A DNA stretch of 64,000 nt from Caldithrix abyssi DSM 13497 (GCF_001886815.1 NZ_CP018099.1:2726501-2790500), one strand, 5' to 3'; shown: positions 17,351 through 26,218, numbered from the stretch's first letter. A program made the numbers and translations. Notes: generated by a model from the sequence alone, not told the origin.

Positions 17351-18187
17351 TCAACCAATACACTTTAATCCCCGTTCAATCCCCACAATAGTTCCCCGGC
17401 GCCGTTCTTCCGGATAGCCAAGGCAATGCGAAACATAGCGCACGCCGTCGATCACTCTGTCGCGATTAATATGCTGGTGTCCGTAAACGTGAATATCGGC
17501 GCGGAACTGGCGCAATTTTTTTTCAATCAATGTGGAACCGGCGACCTGACTGAAATTAAACTGTGGATGCCGGTCAAACTTTTTCATGCGCTGGCGATCT
17601 ATTTTTCTGTTTTCGGAGAACATGGTTTCCTGACGCGGCAGAAAATGGCTGAAGGTGATGATTAAATCGGCCTCAGTAAACGACTTCGGACGGCGGGTGA
17701 GTTCCACAAAATATTCCACCGGCCTAAAATGGTGGTTGGGCCAGCGTACGAAATGAAAGTCGCTCCACAATCGTTGCAGTTGTTCTTCACCGGGCTTGGG
17801 AAGATAAAGAGTGCCTGTTTCTTGCTTTAGATGGTACCAGGAAAAGATGGGAATAATGCCAATTTTACGCTTCCCATCGTTCAACAGGGCGGGCTCCATT
17901 GTTATTTGAGCATCCTGACAAAATTTTAAAAGCGCCTCAAATTTTTCCAGCGAATCATTAAAGGCCGTACCTTGAATCCACAAATCATGATTCCCCGGCA
18001 CAAAAAAAAGATGTTTGAATTTCCTTCGAAGCTCCTTCAAAATTCTTTGGAAGAGCTCAAAATTATGCGTCACATCTCCTGCTAAAATAAGGACGTCGTC
18101 TCTGTATTCCTGGGCAGAGATTTGATTAAGCCAATGTCGATTTTCAACAAAATCCACATGAATATCCGATAATATCCAAATTCGCAT
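17351..18187 (-). CDS. Calcineurin-like metallophosphoesterase
   Basis: 278 residues with all metal-binding motifs of the family: SDIHVDF at the N-terminus, GDVTHNF, GNHDLW, and near the C-terminus FSHFLPR and YGHQHINRD. It is cytoplasmic (no signal). Such enzymes hydrolyse phosphomonoesters or diesters; the substrate cannot be inferred. It lies about 210 bases beyond the hydrogenase operon and may be separate. The spacer 18188-18396 holds no convincing gene. Confidence 0.87.
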   Translation of the reverse strand: MRIWILSDIHVDFVENRHWLNQISAQEYRDDVLILAGDVTHNFELFQRILKELRRKFKHLFFVPGNHDLWIQGTAFNDSLEKFEALLKFCQDAQITMEPALLNDGKRKIGIIPIFSWYHLKQETGTLYLPKPGEEQLQRLWSDFHFVRWPNHHFRPVEYFVELTRRPKSFTEADLIITFSHFLPRQETMFSENRKIDRQRMKKFDRHPQFNFSQVAGSTLIEKKLRQFRADIHVYGHQHINRDRVIDGVRYVSHCLGYPEERRRGTIVGIERGLKCIG

Positions 18188-18396
18188 GGCTTAAAATAAA
18201 CAGAAGGCCAAAACAAATCAAATGCTTCTCTGTAAAAAACGCTAACCAGCAGGCGAACCGGTCATTCAATACATGAGGCGTAACGATTCGACCTTTTTGT
18301 TTCCATCTGTCAGGGGGAACGCATTTTGAATGGACGGATTCTGTGCCCGATCTTAAAACTTTCGCAATCGGGAGAGCCATCTTTTTAAAGGAGTTT

Positions 18397-18879
18397 TTAA
18401 ACAGGGGCGCCTAACAGATCATGGACTTCATTCAAAACTTCACCGCCGATTACAGGAATAATCGCCTCCAGTTCGGGACTTAAACCGAACTTTACTGAAT
18501 TGATCGAATCGATGGAAATGGCATAGAGCACCACTTTCGGCATTTTACCCAGCAGCTGGGCGGCGTCCAGCATATCTTTCAACCCGATATCGTGCGCCGT
18601 TAAGGTGGGCGGATAGTCGGAGGAGTATCTTGGTTGTAACCGTTCCCAGGAGGCCGGCGGCTGGCCGTTGATGGTTGCATCGATCAAAATGACGCAGTCG
18701 GCATTCTGAAAGGTTTCCAGCAGATGAAAACCGCCAGTTCCGCCATCCAGCACGGTAACGCCTGGCGGCAACTTTTGTTTTTCTAAAAATTGGGCGATAA
18801 AAGCGCCAATGCCTTCATCGCCCATTAACACATTTCCTATCCCCAGAATCAAAATATCAGAGATTTTCTTCCTTTTCAA
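18397..18879 (-). CDS. hyaD: Hydrogenase maturation endopeptidase (HyaD/HoxW type)
   Basis: 160 residues from a TTG at 18879, chosen because GGAGG lies eight bases upstream inside the end of the cytochrome b gene; a TTG at 18894 would add five residues but overlaps that ribosome site. Signatures are GIGNVLMGDEGIGAFI (nickel-sensing Asp/Glu), VLDGGTGGFHLLE and LTAHDIGLKDML. The enzyme clips the C-terminal extension of the NiFe large subunit after nickel insertion; here the large subunit at 19553 carries a 15-residue extension after DPCLACAVH. It is the last gene of the operon and overlaps the preceding gene by 23 bases. Confidence 0.9.
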   Translation of the reverse strand: MKRKKISDILILGIGNVLMGDEGIGAFIAQFLEKQKLPPGVTVLDGGTGGFHLLETFQNADCVILIDATINGQPPASWERLQPRYSSDYPPTLTAHDIGLKDMLDAAQLLGKMPKVVLYAISIDSINSVKFGLSPELEAIIPVIGGEVLNEVHDLLGAPV

Positions 18880-19540
18880 ATTTCCATCCTCCAACCATGG
18901 AAGAAGTCGTTCCGCGTCCTTCTACATAGTCATGATAAAATACCAGGTACACATGAATGATGGTAAAAACAATGAAAAACCACATGAACATGTGATGCCA
19001 CTGGCGAACGGCAAAATCTCCGCCCATAAAGGGCACCACCCAGCTGAAAAGCTGAGGCAGAAAAGACGAGCTCATGCTGGAGTAAAGCGCAAAACCGGTA
19101 AACGCCTGGAAGAGGAAGATCAGAAAAGAGATAAAATAGATGAGTCCGGCAAGGGAATTGTGTCCGATGCTGATACGTTCAGTAACGTCTTTTTGTAAAA
19201 TATCAACCTTCAGCACTTCCCAGATTTCCTGCCACTGTTTTTTCTTCAGCGGAATGAAATTTTTCCAGTCGGCGTACTGGTTCCCGACAAATCCCCAGTA
19301 AATTCTGACCAGAAAATTGAAAAAGAAGATAAAGGCGCTCACAAAATGGAGAAAGCGAACGGTGCCAAACCAGTACTGTTGATAGGCCTCGTTGCTGTAC
19401 TCCAGAGCAAAAGGTTTTCCGATGATGTAGCCGGTAACGGCCAGCACCACAATACAAATGGCATTAACCCAGTGAAACAGACGAACGGGAAATTCCCACA
19501 CATACACTCGCCGGTAAACATTCTTTTTGACTGCTTGCAT
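18857..19540 (-). CDS. hyaC: NiFe hydrogenase b-type cytochrome subunit
   Basis: 227 residues with four predicted membrane helices and heme-ligand histidines spread over helices (FPVRLFHWVNAICIVVLAV, FLHFVSAFIFFFNFLVRIY, ISIGHNSLAGLIYFISFL, WHHMFMWFFIVFTIIHVYL). It matches HyaC/HoxZ, the diheme cytochrome that anchors the periplasmic hydrogenase and passes electrons from its distal FeS cluster to quinone. It follows the large subunit by 12 bases and overlaps the protease gene. Its presence defines this as an energy-conserving uptake hydrogenase. Confidence 0.93.
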   Translation of the reverse strand: MQAVKKNVYRRVYVWEFPVRLFHWVNAICIVVLAVTGYIIGKPFALEYSNEAYQQYWFGTVRFLHFVSAFIFFFNFLVRIYWGFVGNQYADWKNFIPLKKKQWQEIWEVLKVDILQKDVTERISIGHNSLAGLIYFISFLIFLFQAFTGFALYSSMSSSFLPQLFSWVVPFMGGDFAVRQWHHMFMWFFIVFTIIHVYLVFYHDYVEGRGTTSSMVGGWKFEKEENL

Positions 19541-19552
19541 GTTCGCCCCCTT

Positions 19553-21268
19553 TCACATGATTTGAATGCGTCGCACATGATTGCCCTGCGGATCATACAG
19601 ATGTACAGCGCAGGCAAGGCAGGGATCGAACGAGTGGATAGTGCGCAATACTTCAACAGGCTTGTGCGGATCTTTAACCGGCGTTCCGATCAGCGCTTCT
19701 TCGTAGGCCGAGCGTTGATTGTTAGCGTCTCTGGGAGAAGCATTCCATGTACTGGGAACGATCAACTGATAATTGGCGATTTTTCTATCTTTAATGCGAA
19801 TCCAATGCGCCAGTGCGCCGCGAGGCGCTTCGGTCATGCCAACGCCCTGCGCTTCTTCTGGCCAGGTTTTTGGATTCCATTTTTCTTCGTTAAAGGTGCG
19901 CATATCGCCATTTTTAATATTGTTGATCAGATCGTTATAGAATTCTTTCATCCAGTGCACCACCAGTTTGGTTTCCAGTCCGCGGGCGGCCGTTCTGCCA
20001 AGCGTTGAAAATAAAGCCGTTGCCGGCGCATTTAACTGCTTAAGCGTGTCGTTAACCAGCTCCTGAACTTCTTTGTTTCCACTGGCGTAAGCGACCAACA
20101 TCCGGGCCAGAGGTCCTACCTCCATGGGTTTTCCCTTCCAGCGCGGCGTTTTTAACCAGGAATATTTTCCTTCTACGTTCAATTCTTTAAAAGGCGGCTT
20201 TGGACCGGTAAAATTAAATTCGGTCTCGCCATCCCAGGGATGTAAACTCTGCTCATCGCCCACCGAGTATTTGTACCAGGAGTGCGTCACATATTCCTGA
20301 ATTTCCTGTTGATCGCGAGGATCCACCTCATGGACTTCGTTTAAATTCCGGTCGAGCACCACACCTCGTGGAAACTTAAAATGAGCGGGTTCTCCGTAAC
20401 TTCTGGTAGGCAAATCGCCGTAGGCCAGGTAATTTTTCAATCCGCCGCCGTATTTCGTCCAGTCCTTATAAAAGCCCGCAATCGCAATGAGATCAGGCAG
20501 ATAGACTTTTTCAACGATTTCAATGGCGTCGTCAATTAACTTTTTAACATGGTTCAGGCGCTCCATATTAATGGCGTTAACTTCATTTAGATTGATGGAA
20601 CAGGGAACGCCGCCGACCAGGTAGTTGGGGTGCGGATTCTTGCCGCCAAAAATCGTGTGAATTTTAATCAGCTCTTTTTGCCACTCAAGCATTTCGAGAT
20701 AGTGCGTTACGGCCAGCAAATTAACGGCTGGCGGTAGTTTATAGGCCGGATGCCCCCAGTAGCCGTTGGCAAAAATTCCTAACTGACCGCTCTCCACAAA
20801 CGCTTTTAATCTGTCTTGAACTTCTTTAAAATATTTAGGCGAACTCTTTGGCCAGCTTGAAATGCTTTTGGCTATTTGCGAAGTTTCTTTTGGATCCGCT
20901 TTTAACGCGCTGACCACATCCACCCAGTCAAGGGCATGTAAATGGTAAAAATGGATCACATGATCCTGTACCATTTGCGCACAAAACATTAAATTACGGA
21001 TGAGTTCAGCGTTTTTAGGGACTTTTATGTTTAATGCGTCTTCAACCGTTCTAACGCTGGCCAGGGCATGAACCGTGGTGCACACGCCGCAAACGCGTTC
21101 GGTAAAGGCCCACGCGTCACGCGGGTCTCTTCCTTTTAAGATGATCTCTAACCCCCGCACCATGGTGCCGGAGCTAAAGGCATCGGTAATTACCCCATTT
21201 TCAACGACGGCCTCAATGCGTAAATGGCCTTCTATTCTGGTAATTGGATCTACGACCAAACGTGCCAT
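19553..21268 (-). CDS. hyaB: NiFe hydrogenase large subunit (group 1 uptake type)
   Basis: 571 residues. It carries ITRIEGHLRIE at the N-terminus, the first nickel-binding motif RVCGVCTTVHALAS (C60, C63) and the last DPCLACAVH (C550, C553, ending at H556). The final 15 residues (LYDPQGNHVRRIQIM) are the peptide expected to be removed by the endopeptidase encoded downstream. It splits H2 at the NiFe(CN)2CO centre in the periplasm after co-export with the Tat-targeted small subunit. The start lies 2 bases after the small-subunit stop. No hyp maturation genes for the cofactor are in this window. Confidence 0.96.
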   Translation of the reverse strand: MARLVVDPITRIEGHLRIEAVVENGVITDAFSSGTMVRGLEIILKGRDPRDAWAFTERVCGVCTTVHALASVRTVEDALNIKVPKNAELIRNLMFCAQMVQDHVIHFYHLHALDWVDVVSALKADPKETSQIAKSISSWPKSSPKYFKEVQDRLKAFVESGQLGIFANGYWGHPAYKLPPAVNLLAVTHYLEMLEWQKELIKIHTIFGGKNPHPNYLVGGVPCSINLNEVNAINMERLNHVKKLIDDAIEIVEKVYLPDLIAIAGFYKDWTKYGGGLKNYLAYGDLPTRSYGEPAHFKFPRGVVLDRNLNEVHEVDPRDQQEIQEYVTHSWYKYSVGDEQSLHPWDGETEFNFTGPKPPFKELNVEGKYSWLKTPRWKGKPMEVGPLARMLVAYASGNKEVQELVNDTLKQLNAPATALFSTLGRTAARGLETKLVVHWMKEFYNDLINNIKNGDMRTFNEEKWNPKTWPEEAQGVGMTEAPRGALAHWIRIKDRKIANYQLIVPSTWNASPRDANNQRSAYEEALIGTPVKDPHKPVEVLRTIHSFDPCLACAVHLYDPQGNHVRRIQIM

Positions 21269-21270
21269 AA

Positions 21271-22383
21271 TTAATTATCCTCCCCTTCTTTTTTGACATT
21301 CACCGATTCTTCCAGATGCTCTTTAATCAGCTTCCGTTTGCGAATATTGGTTGTAATGGCATGCGCGGTAACGCCTGCTAACGCTGCGGCGCCAACTACA
21401 GTACCAATGGTGTCGGCTGTGGTTTCAATTCCAAAACCAGGGAAAGAAGCCAGATGGCGATAGAAAGGTCCGTTATCCCAGAAATTATTTTCGCTGCATC
21501 CAATACATCCATGACCGGATTGAATGGGATAACTGGTGCCTGCGTTCCAGCGGGTTACGGCGCAGGCATTGTAGGTAACCGGACCACGGCAGCCCATTTT
21601 GTAAAGACAGTACCCTTTTCTAGCCTTCTCATCATCCCAGCGTTCCACAAATAATCCTGCGTCGTAGTACGGCCGGCGATAACATGTATCATGAACGCGT
21701 CGAGAGTAAAAGCTTTTCGGACGTCCCTGGCCGTCTAATTCCGGAATGGAGCCAAAAACCAGCACATGGGTCACAACGCCCGTCATCACATCGGCAATGG
21801 GCGGACATCCGGGCACTTTAATAACAGGTTTATCTAATATCTCATGAATAGGCGTCGCGCCAGTAGGATTAGGACTGGAGCTTTGCACGCAGCCGTTTGA
21901 TGCACAGCTGCCCCAGGCAATTATAGCCGCCGCCCCTTCGGCCGTCTCATGTAATATCTCCAGCGCCGACCTGCCGGCAATCGTACAATAGATGCCGTCG
22001 TCTTTGGTGGGTACGGAACCTTCGACCAGCAAGAAATATTTACCATGATAATTTTTCATGGTATCCTTAAGACATTTCTCTGCAGCTTCTCCGGCGGCAG
22101 CCTGAAGCGTTTCGGTGTAATCCAGCGAAATCTGATCTAAAATAAGATCGCCTACCATCGGATGCGAAGAGCGAATAAACGATTCGCTGCAGCAGGTGCA
22201 TTCTTGAAAATGCAGCCAGATTACCGGCGGCCTGGGTTGACTTTCAAAAGCATGCACCACTCTGGGAATACCAGTGGCGTCAAGTCCTATTAAAGCCGCA
22301 GCATAGCTACAAAAGCGAAGAAATTCACGACGGCTTAAACCAGACCTTTCAAGATGCTCCCGAAAACTTGGTGTTTTTGACAT
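21271..22383 (-). CDS. hyaA: NiFe hydrogenase small subunit with oxygen-tolerance cysteines
   Basis: 370 residues. A Tat signal (SRREFLRFCSYAAALIG) is followed by the cluster-binding domain and a C-terminal hydrophobic anchor (TIGTVVGAAALAGVTAHAI). The proximal cluster region reads ECTCCSES with C62, C64 and C65, and WGSCASNGC has C160 and C165. Offset by 45 residues these match E. coli HyaA C17, C19, C20, C115 and C120; C19 and C120 are the two extra cysteines that make the 4Fe-3S cluster of oxygen-tolerant hydrogenases. SGHGCIGCSENNFW supports a medial/distal cluster. It is the first gene of the operon, with AAGGGGGG before the ATG. Confidence 0.96.
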   Translation of the reverse strand: MSKTPSFREHLERSGLSRREFLRFCSYAAALIGLDATGIPRVVHAFESQPRPPVIWLHFQECTCCSESFIRSSHPMVGDLILDQISLDYTETLQAAAGEAAEKCLKDTMKNYHGKYFLLVEGSVPTKDDGIYCTIAGRSALEILHETAEGAAAIIAWGSCASNGCVQSSSPNPTGATPIHEILDKPVIKVPGCPPIADVMTGVVTHVLVFGSIPELDGQGRPKSFYSRRVHDTCYRRPYYDAGLFVERWDDEKARKGYCLYKMGCRGPVTYNACAVTRWNAGTSYPIQSGHGCIGCSENNFWDNGPFYRHLASFPGFGIETTADTIGTVVGAAALAGVTAHAITTNIRKRKLIKEHLEESVNVKKEGEDN

Positions 22384-22837
22384 AAGCCCCCCTTTGCTTG
22401 ATAAACACTATTTGATATGGTGTGATATATATTCAAATTAATGAGTTCTAAACAAAGAGGATAAAATAAATTTTTCCAAAGAATTAAACACATATAAAGT
22501 TTCCCTTCCCCCGGCAACTTCTTTGAAATTATAGAAAATATCCGATACGGATGCAAGATTATGAAATATTTTTCATTTTTATTGGATAAACTTTTTTTAA
22601 ATCAATGGTCGCCAGCCCCTCATTCCGATTCCCGCCCCGAGAAGATGAGGGCTATTTTTTTTAAGGAACAGATTGGCGCTTTGCCCTAATTGCCCAGGTT
22701 TAAAATGTTGAGTAGTAAGTCGCGATAAAACCTTTTATTAAGGCAGCATAGCCGCCACCCAAAATATGTAATCAACCGCAAAGAGCGCCAAGGAGACTCA
22801 ACGTAACGCCAAGTTTTTTATTAAATATTTTTAGCGT
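22384..22837. other. Upstream region of the hydrogenase operon, no gene seen
   Basis: It contains the leader of the minus-strand hydrogenase operon near 22384-22560, a plus-strand terminator-like hairpin (separate entry), and beyond 22740 scraps similar to dispersed non-coding repeats. A 42-codon plus-strand frame from 22561 runs through the hairpin and is not convincing. Confidence 0.6.
22614..22662 (+). terminator. Terminator-like hairpin on the plus strand
   Basis: AGCCCCTCAT pairs with ATGAGGGCT (one bulge) across a 21-base loop and is followed by a run of eight T. No plus-strand gene precedes it; it may end an antisense or small RNA, or be accidental. Confidence 0.45.
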
Positions 22838-23155
22838 TTATAGCGAACTCATTGCAAACATCCCGGGTAAAAGGACAAAGTCAGCAAAGTTTTTAGGTCT
22901 TGTCTCGTCCGTAAAAAATTCGTTTTTCCCCTGCTGAGCATGGTAGCTGTGAATGGTTATGAATTCATAATCATGACAGGCGCTGCAGGTTTTTTCTGTA
23001 CTGATCGGCTGCCCGCTTTGAATCACAGGCACACCATGCGCATCCAGTAATTTGACGGCGGGATGCAGTGAAATATTGGTATCGCTCCCGAAAAGAAAAA
23101 AAGGCAGCCACAATACTCCCAATAAAACGGTTAATATTCCATCCTTGTTGTACAC
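22838..23155 (-). pseudogene. Truncated multiheme cytochrome c, N-terminal fragment
   Basis: 105 codons from a GTG at 23155 with GGAGG eight bases upstream. There is a signal peptide (ILTVLLGVLWLPFFLFG), then PVIQSGQPISTEKTCSACHD, one CXXCH heme motif and EFITIHSYHAQQG. This pattern begins much larger multiheme cytochromes, yet the frame stops about 30 residues later. Its last codons (ATGAGTTCGCTATAA) fall in sequence resembling the terminal repeat GAGTTCGCTCTAAAAA of the MITE at 31988. This suggests the gene lost its 3' part at a repeat boundary. It follows the octaheme cytochrome gene by 15 bases. A functional short monoheme protein cannot be excluded. Confidence 0.6.
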
Positions 23156-23170
23156 GATCTCGCCTCCGCT

Positions 23171-24553
23171 TTATTTGCGCTCCAAATCATATTCGCGAAT
23201 CAGTTCTTCTTTTTTGCGATCGCCCATAAACATCGGATCGCCTTCATATCCCAGCTTCTCCCAGTCTAAAATGCTATTTTTCCCATGACAATCCACGCAC
23301 TGCAACGCCTTCTCTTTGGGAACCACCTCGTGATTAATGCGCCAGTACATTTTAGTCTCCACAAAAGCATAGTGACCGCTGTAAGGTAAGCCGGCAGCGG
23401 CCATGCCATCTTTCGCCGCTTTATCCCAGTTAAAATGCTTCCAGTATCCGCCCCACAGGTTGGGAATAATCAAATAATTATATTCGGCGTCATAAATTTG
23501 CTTGCCGCGCATGACTTTAAAAGGATATATCTTGGCCTTGTTATCATAAACACTGCCTCGCGGCCGGTTTAAATACAAAATATTAGCCGGATCGAGTTTA
23601 TCGCCTTTCAGATAACGATCCATGGTACCATTGTACCAGGCATACTCCGGCCGAACATTTTTCGCCCAGTGAAATTCGCCTTTCTTTTTATTAAAAGTTT
23701 CGCGTCCGTACTCTTCCTTTGGTTCTATGTCCATGCCGGCTTTGGACCAATCCCACCAGATTTTAGTGGCCATGCCTTTGGCAAATGTAGGAATATGGCA
23801 GGTTTGACAGGCAATGGATCGCACATGAAGATTTAATCGTTCATTCTCATGCGCATCCAGGCCATGGCAGTCCGCACAATACAAATGATTTTCATCCAGT
23901 ACGGAGACAGAAGACCCCCTGCCCTTAAAATCATGATTTTCATGAACATGACAATCCTGACATACCATTCCGGATCCCATGTGAACATCCTGATCACGCG
24001 TTGGATTGGCCAAAATCTGCTCCAGGTCGCCGTGTTTTACATTTTCACCGCCGCCGCCGTAAAAATGGCAGGAGCCGCAGTTTTCACGATCCGGAAGACG
24101 AACGCTGCGCGCCGCCTTTAAAAGATCGACATCCTTTTTGGGAAACCCCGCCCCCGCTGGATTTTTTTTGTAAATCTTCGGGTCGGCATGACAAATCAAA
24201 CAGTCCACATTCTCTTCTTTATCAAAATCGAATGAGTCATCTTTCCAACCATAGCCCGTATGACAGCTGGTGCATCTTGGCCAATTGGACTGCACGTGAA
24301 TGCAGTAGTTATTAAAGATGTCTTTTTTGCCGATTCGATGTAAGCCTTCGTGCCCGGGCACTTTAACAGGAGGCGTGGACCAGGTCCAATGCGAGGTTTT
24401 CATTATCTGTTGGGCGCTTTCTTCATGACAGGTCAAACACTGTTTGGTAACCTCCTGAGGATTTTTAAAAGGTCCTTTGATGTAGCTGGAATGATCTTCG
24501 GCAAATAGATGCCCGACTATTAAAAGGAAAAAAATTAATAATATATAGCGCAT
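23171..24553 (-). CDS. Octaheme c-type cytochrome, tetrathionate reductase (OTR) family
   Basis: 460 residues with a signal peptide and eight CXXCH motifs starting near residues 39, 94, 118, 159, 198, 226, 249 and 419. The sequence CTSCHTGYGWKDDSF and the overall spacing fit the OTR family described from Shewanella. Those periplasmic enzymes reduce tetrathionate, nitrite or hydroxylamine in vitro; the physiological substrate is debated. The gene lies upstream of a truncated cytochrome gene in one transcription unit and about 0.8 kb upstream of the hydrogenase operon on the same strand. Substrate is unassigned here. Confidence 0.88.
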   Translation of the reverse strand: MRYILLIFFLLIVGHLFAEDHSSYIKGPFKNPQEVTKQCLTCHEESAQQIMKTSHWTWSTPPVKVPGHEGLHRIGKKDIFNNYCIHVQSNWPRCTSCHTGYGWKDDSFDFDKEENVDCLICHADPKIYKKNPAGAGFPKKDVDLLKAARSVRLPDRENCGSCHFYGGGGENVKHGDLEQILANPTRDQDVHMGSGMVCQDCHVHENHDFKGRGSSVSVLDENHLYCADCHGLDAHENERLNLHVRSIACQTCHIPTFAKGMATKIWWDWSKAGMDIEPKEEYGRETFNKKKGEFHWAKNVRPEYAWYNGTMDRYLKGDKLDPANILYLNRPRGSVYDNKAKIYPFKVMRGKQIYDAEYNYLIIPNLWGGYWKHFNWDKAAKDGMAAAGLPYSGHYAFVETKMYWRINHEVVPKEKALQCVDCHGKNSILDWEKLGYEGDPMFMGDRKKEELIREYDLERK

Positions 24554-24981
24554 TTCAACCCTCCTTTTGTAAAATCTTTTCTTTCATTACTTCAATATTT
24601 TATCTTCTAAATTATTTATTCATTGAACTAATTTAATAAACTTTTTTAATGATTTCTATTTTTTTTGTTTTTTTAAAATAAGGGATTAAAAAACAGCGTA
24701 AGACTTTGCCTCCTGTAACTTAAAACAATTTCTTTTAAAAACTGTTTTTTTGCGTGCGAAAAATTTCGTTAATGCGTAACAGATTCATCGGTGATAATAC
24801 TTGTCTCTCGCAGATCGCGCCGATTAGCGCAGATTTTTTGTTTTTTATTTTATTCTACGATCATCTACAGAATCTGCGTGCAAAATGGAGTTAGAAAAAA
24901 GGAATGGAAGCTTTACAAATTTTAAAGCCAGGGGCCATCACGAGTTGACATTCAGAAGCCCCTGACAGTTTGATGCTAATT
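24554..24981. other. AT-rich intergenic region
   Basis: 428 bases with no convincing gene. It holds the leader of the octaheme cytochrome gene, long T/A-rich tracts and, near 24780-24860, a diverged scrap reminiscent of the R1 repeat (CGCAGATC and CGCCGATTAGCGCAGA). A weak inverted repeat at about 24931-24966 (CCAGGGGC and GCCCCTGA) may be the terminator of the Hpt gene's opposite neighbour or chance. Confidence 0.5.
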
Positions 24982-25311
24982 TTATGAGAGTTCCTGTTTT
25001 AGTTCTTCGTACATTTGAACGATTTCGTTATAGACTCCCGGTGCGCCGTCTAATTTTTCTTCTTTACCCATTATTTCCAGTTCATAAAACTTGTCAGAAA
25101 TTTTATCGGCACCCAGGTTTGCTGCGGCCCCTTTTAATCCGTGTGCCATAGACCGTACTTCTGCAAAATTTTTCTGCTCAATAGCCGTTTTGAGTTCTGG
25201 TAAAGTTTGCTCGATTTGCTCAACCAATTCATTCAAAAGTTCGACTAAAAACTCCTTATCGCCTCCCAATCGCTCAATGGCCGTTTCCCAATCGATGATT
25301 TTTTTTCCCAT
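24982..25311 (-). CDS. Hpt domain phosphotransfer protein
   Basis: 109 residues forming a single histidine phosphotransfer domain: the phospho-accepting His lies in VRSMAHGLKGAAANLGA, with flanking helices typical of the four-helix bundle. It has no kinase or receiver domain, so it must relay phosphate between proteins encoded elsewhere, such as a hybrid kinase and response regulator. CAGGAAAA precedes the ATG. It is not clearly in an operon with either neighbour; no partner hybrid kinase is in the window. Confidence 0.88.
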   Translation of the reverse strand: MGKKIIDWETAIERLGGDKEFLVELLNELVEQIEQTLPELKTAIEQKNFAEVRSMAHGLKGAAANLGADKISDKFYELEIMGKEEKLDGAPGVYNEIVQMYEELKQELS

Positions 25312-25376
25312 GGCTTTTTCCTGTATTTTATATTAAACCGATTTTCATAATCGGCAAAGAATCGGAAATTTTAATA

Positions 25377-25409
25377 AAAAAAGCAAATGGAAAAAATCCA
25401 TTTGCTTTT
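25377..25409 (-). terminator. Rho-independent terminator of the osmC gene
   Basis: A perfect 13-bp stem (AAAAGCAAATGGA) closes on an A-rich five-base loop; on the minus strand a T-run follows. It lies about 35 bases beyond the stop at 25445. Confidence 0.85.
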
Positions 25410-25444
25410 AAAATAAATTGAGTTTTTTTAGACCTCAAAAGATG

Positions 25445-25873
25445 TTATTCTTGCGGATTAATTTCATATGAATGGGTGATTTCCACAGCCTTTTGCAGCA
25501 TGGCGGTTACGGCACAATAGACATCTTGAGAAAGGTTAATCGCTTTGACTAAATTTTGCTCGTTGACATCGCCCCACACCTTGTAAGTTAAATGAATTTT
25601 GGTGTAAACTTTAGGATGCTCATCAGCCATTTCAGCCTCAACGTGCACCTCAAAGCGTTGAAACTTTTGGCGCATTTTCGTTAAAATAGACGCAACATCG
25701 CTGCCCGTACAACCGGCTAACGAAAGTAACAACAATTCTTTGGGTCGAATGGCGCCATTTTCTCCGCCAAACTTGGGCGGGCCGTCCATGGGCACCCAGT
25801 GGTTAGAGTCTGTAATCCCATTAAATGTAACGCCCTTAATGTGCACCACTTTGCCTTTAACCTGTGTAGCCAT
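25445..25873 (-). CDS. OsmC family peroxiredoxin-like protein
   Basis: 142 residues, standard for OsmC/YhfA. The two family cysteines are visible: LAGCTGSDVASILTKMR and LSQDVYCAVTAMLQKA. OsmC proteins reduce organic hydroperoxides, although YhfA-like members may have other thiol roles. It starts 21 bases after the DUF6132 stop behind AAAGGAA and ends at a strong terminator, so the two form a small operon. With the superoxide dismutase it suggests exposure to oxidants. Confidence 0.9.
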   Translation of the reverse strand: MATQVKGKVVHIKGVTFNGITDSNHWVPMDGPPKFGGENGAIRPKELLLLSLAGCTGSDVASILTKMRQKFQRFEVHVEAEMADEHPKVYTKIHLTYKVWGDVNEQNLVKAINLSQDVYCAVTAMLQKAVEITHSYEINPQE

Positions 25874-25893
25874 AATATTCCTTTCTGTTCATA

Positions 25894-26049
25894 TTATTTA
25901 AAACTTAAAAACAAACCTATTAACGCAAAATAAATTGTACTTATTCTCGGATCACAAATGAGCGGGCAACCAAAGCCTGCTTTAGACATATATTTACCAA
26001 TCAGGTAACCGATTCCGCCGCCGCCTAAGGCAGCAAGTACATGTATCAT
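25894..26049 (-). CDS. Small DUF6132-like membrane protein
   Basis: A 51-residue frame from ATG at 26049 with TTGGAG six bases upstream. It begins MIHVLAALGGGGIGYLIGKY, a glycine-rich membrane helix, then FGCPLICDPRIST with two cysteines, then a second helix (IYFALIGLFLSF). The Cys-Pro-x-x-Cys/Asp-Pro-x-Ile-Ser-Thr pattern is that of DUF6132 proteins, often beside thiol, rhodanese or thioredoxin genes. It is co-directional with osmC 21 bases later. Function unknown. Confidence 0.75.
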   Translation of the reverse strand: MIHVLAALGGGGIGYLIGKYMSKAGFGCPLICDPRISTIYFALIGLFLSFK

Positions 26050-26218
26050 AACTACTCCAATATTATTACTGATGTCTATTGGATGTTAATATTAGCAAAA
26101 AGAGACATTCATTTTGTGTCACTGGCAACGTTTAACAATGTCAGGATGAAAATTCTTTAAAATGTTGTTTTAACGTTGATTTTTAGAACACTTCATTCAA
26201 AACATCTGTCCCGCAATG

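Noticed and set aside
18144-18380. 78-codon minus-strand frame overlapping the metallophosphoesterase start
   Set aside because: It overlaps the 5' end of the conserved phosphoesterase in another frame and has no domain signature.
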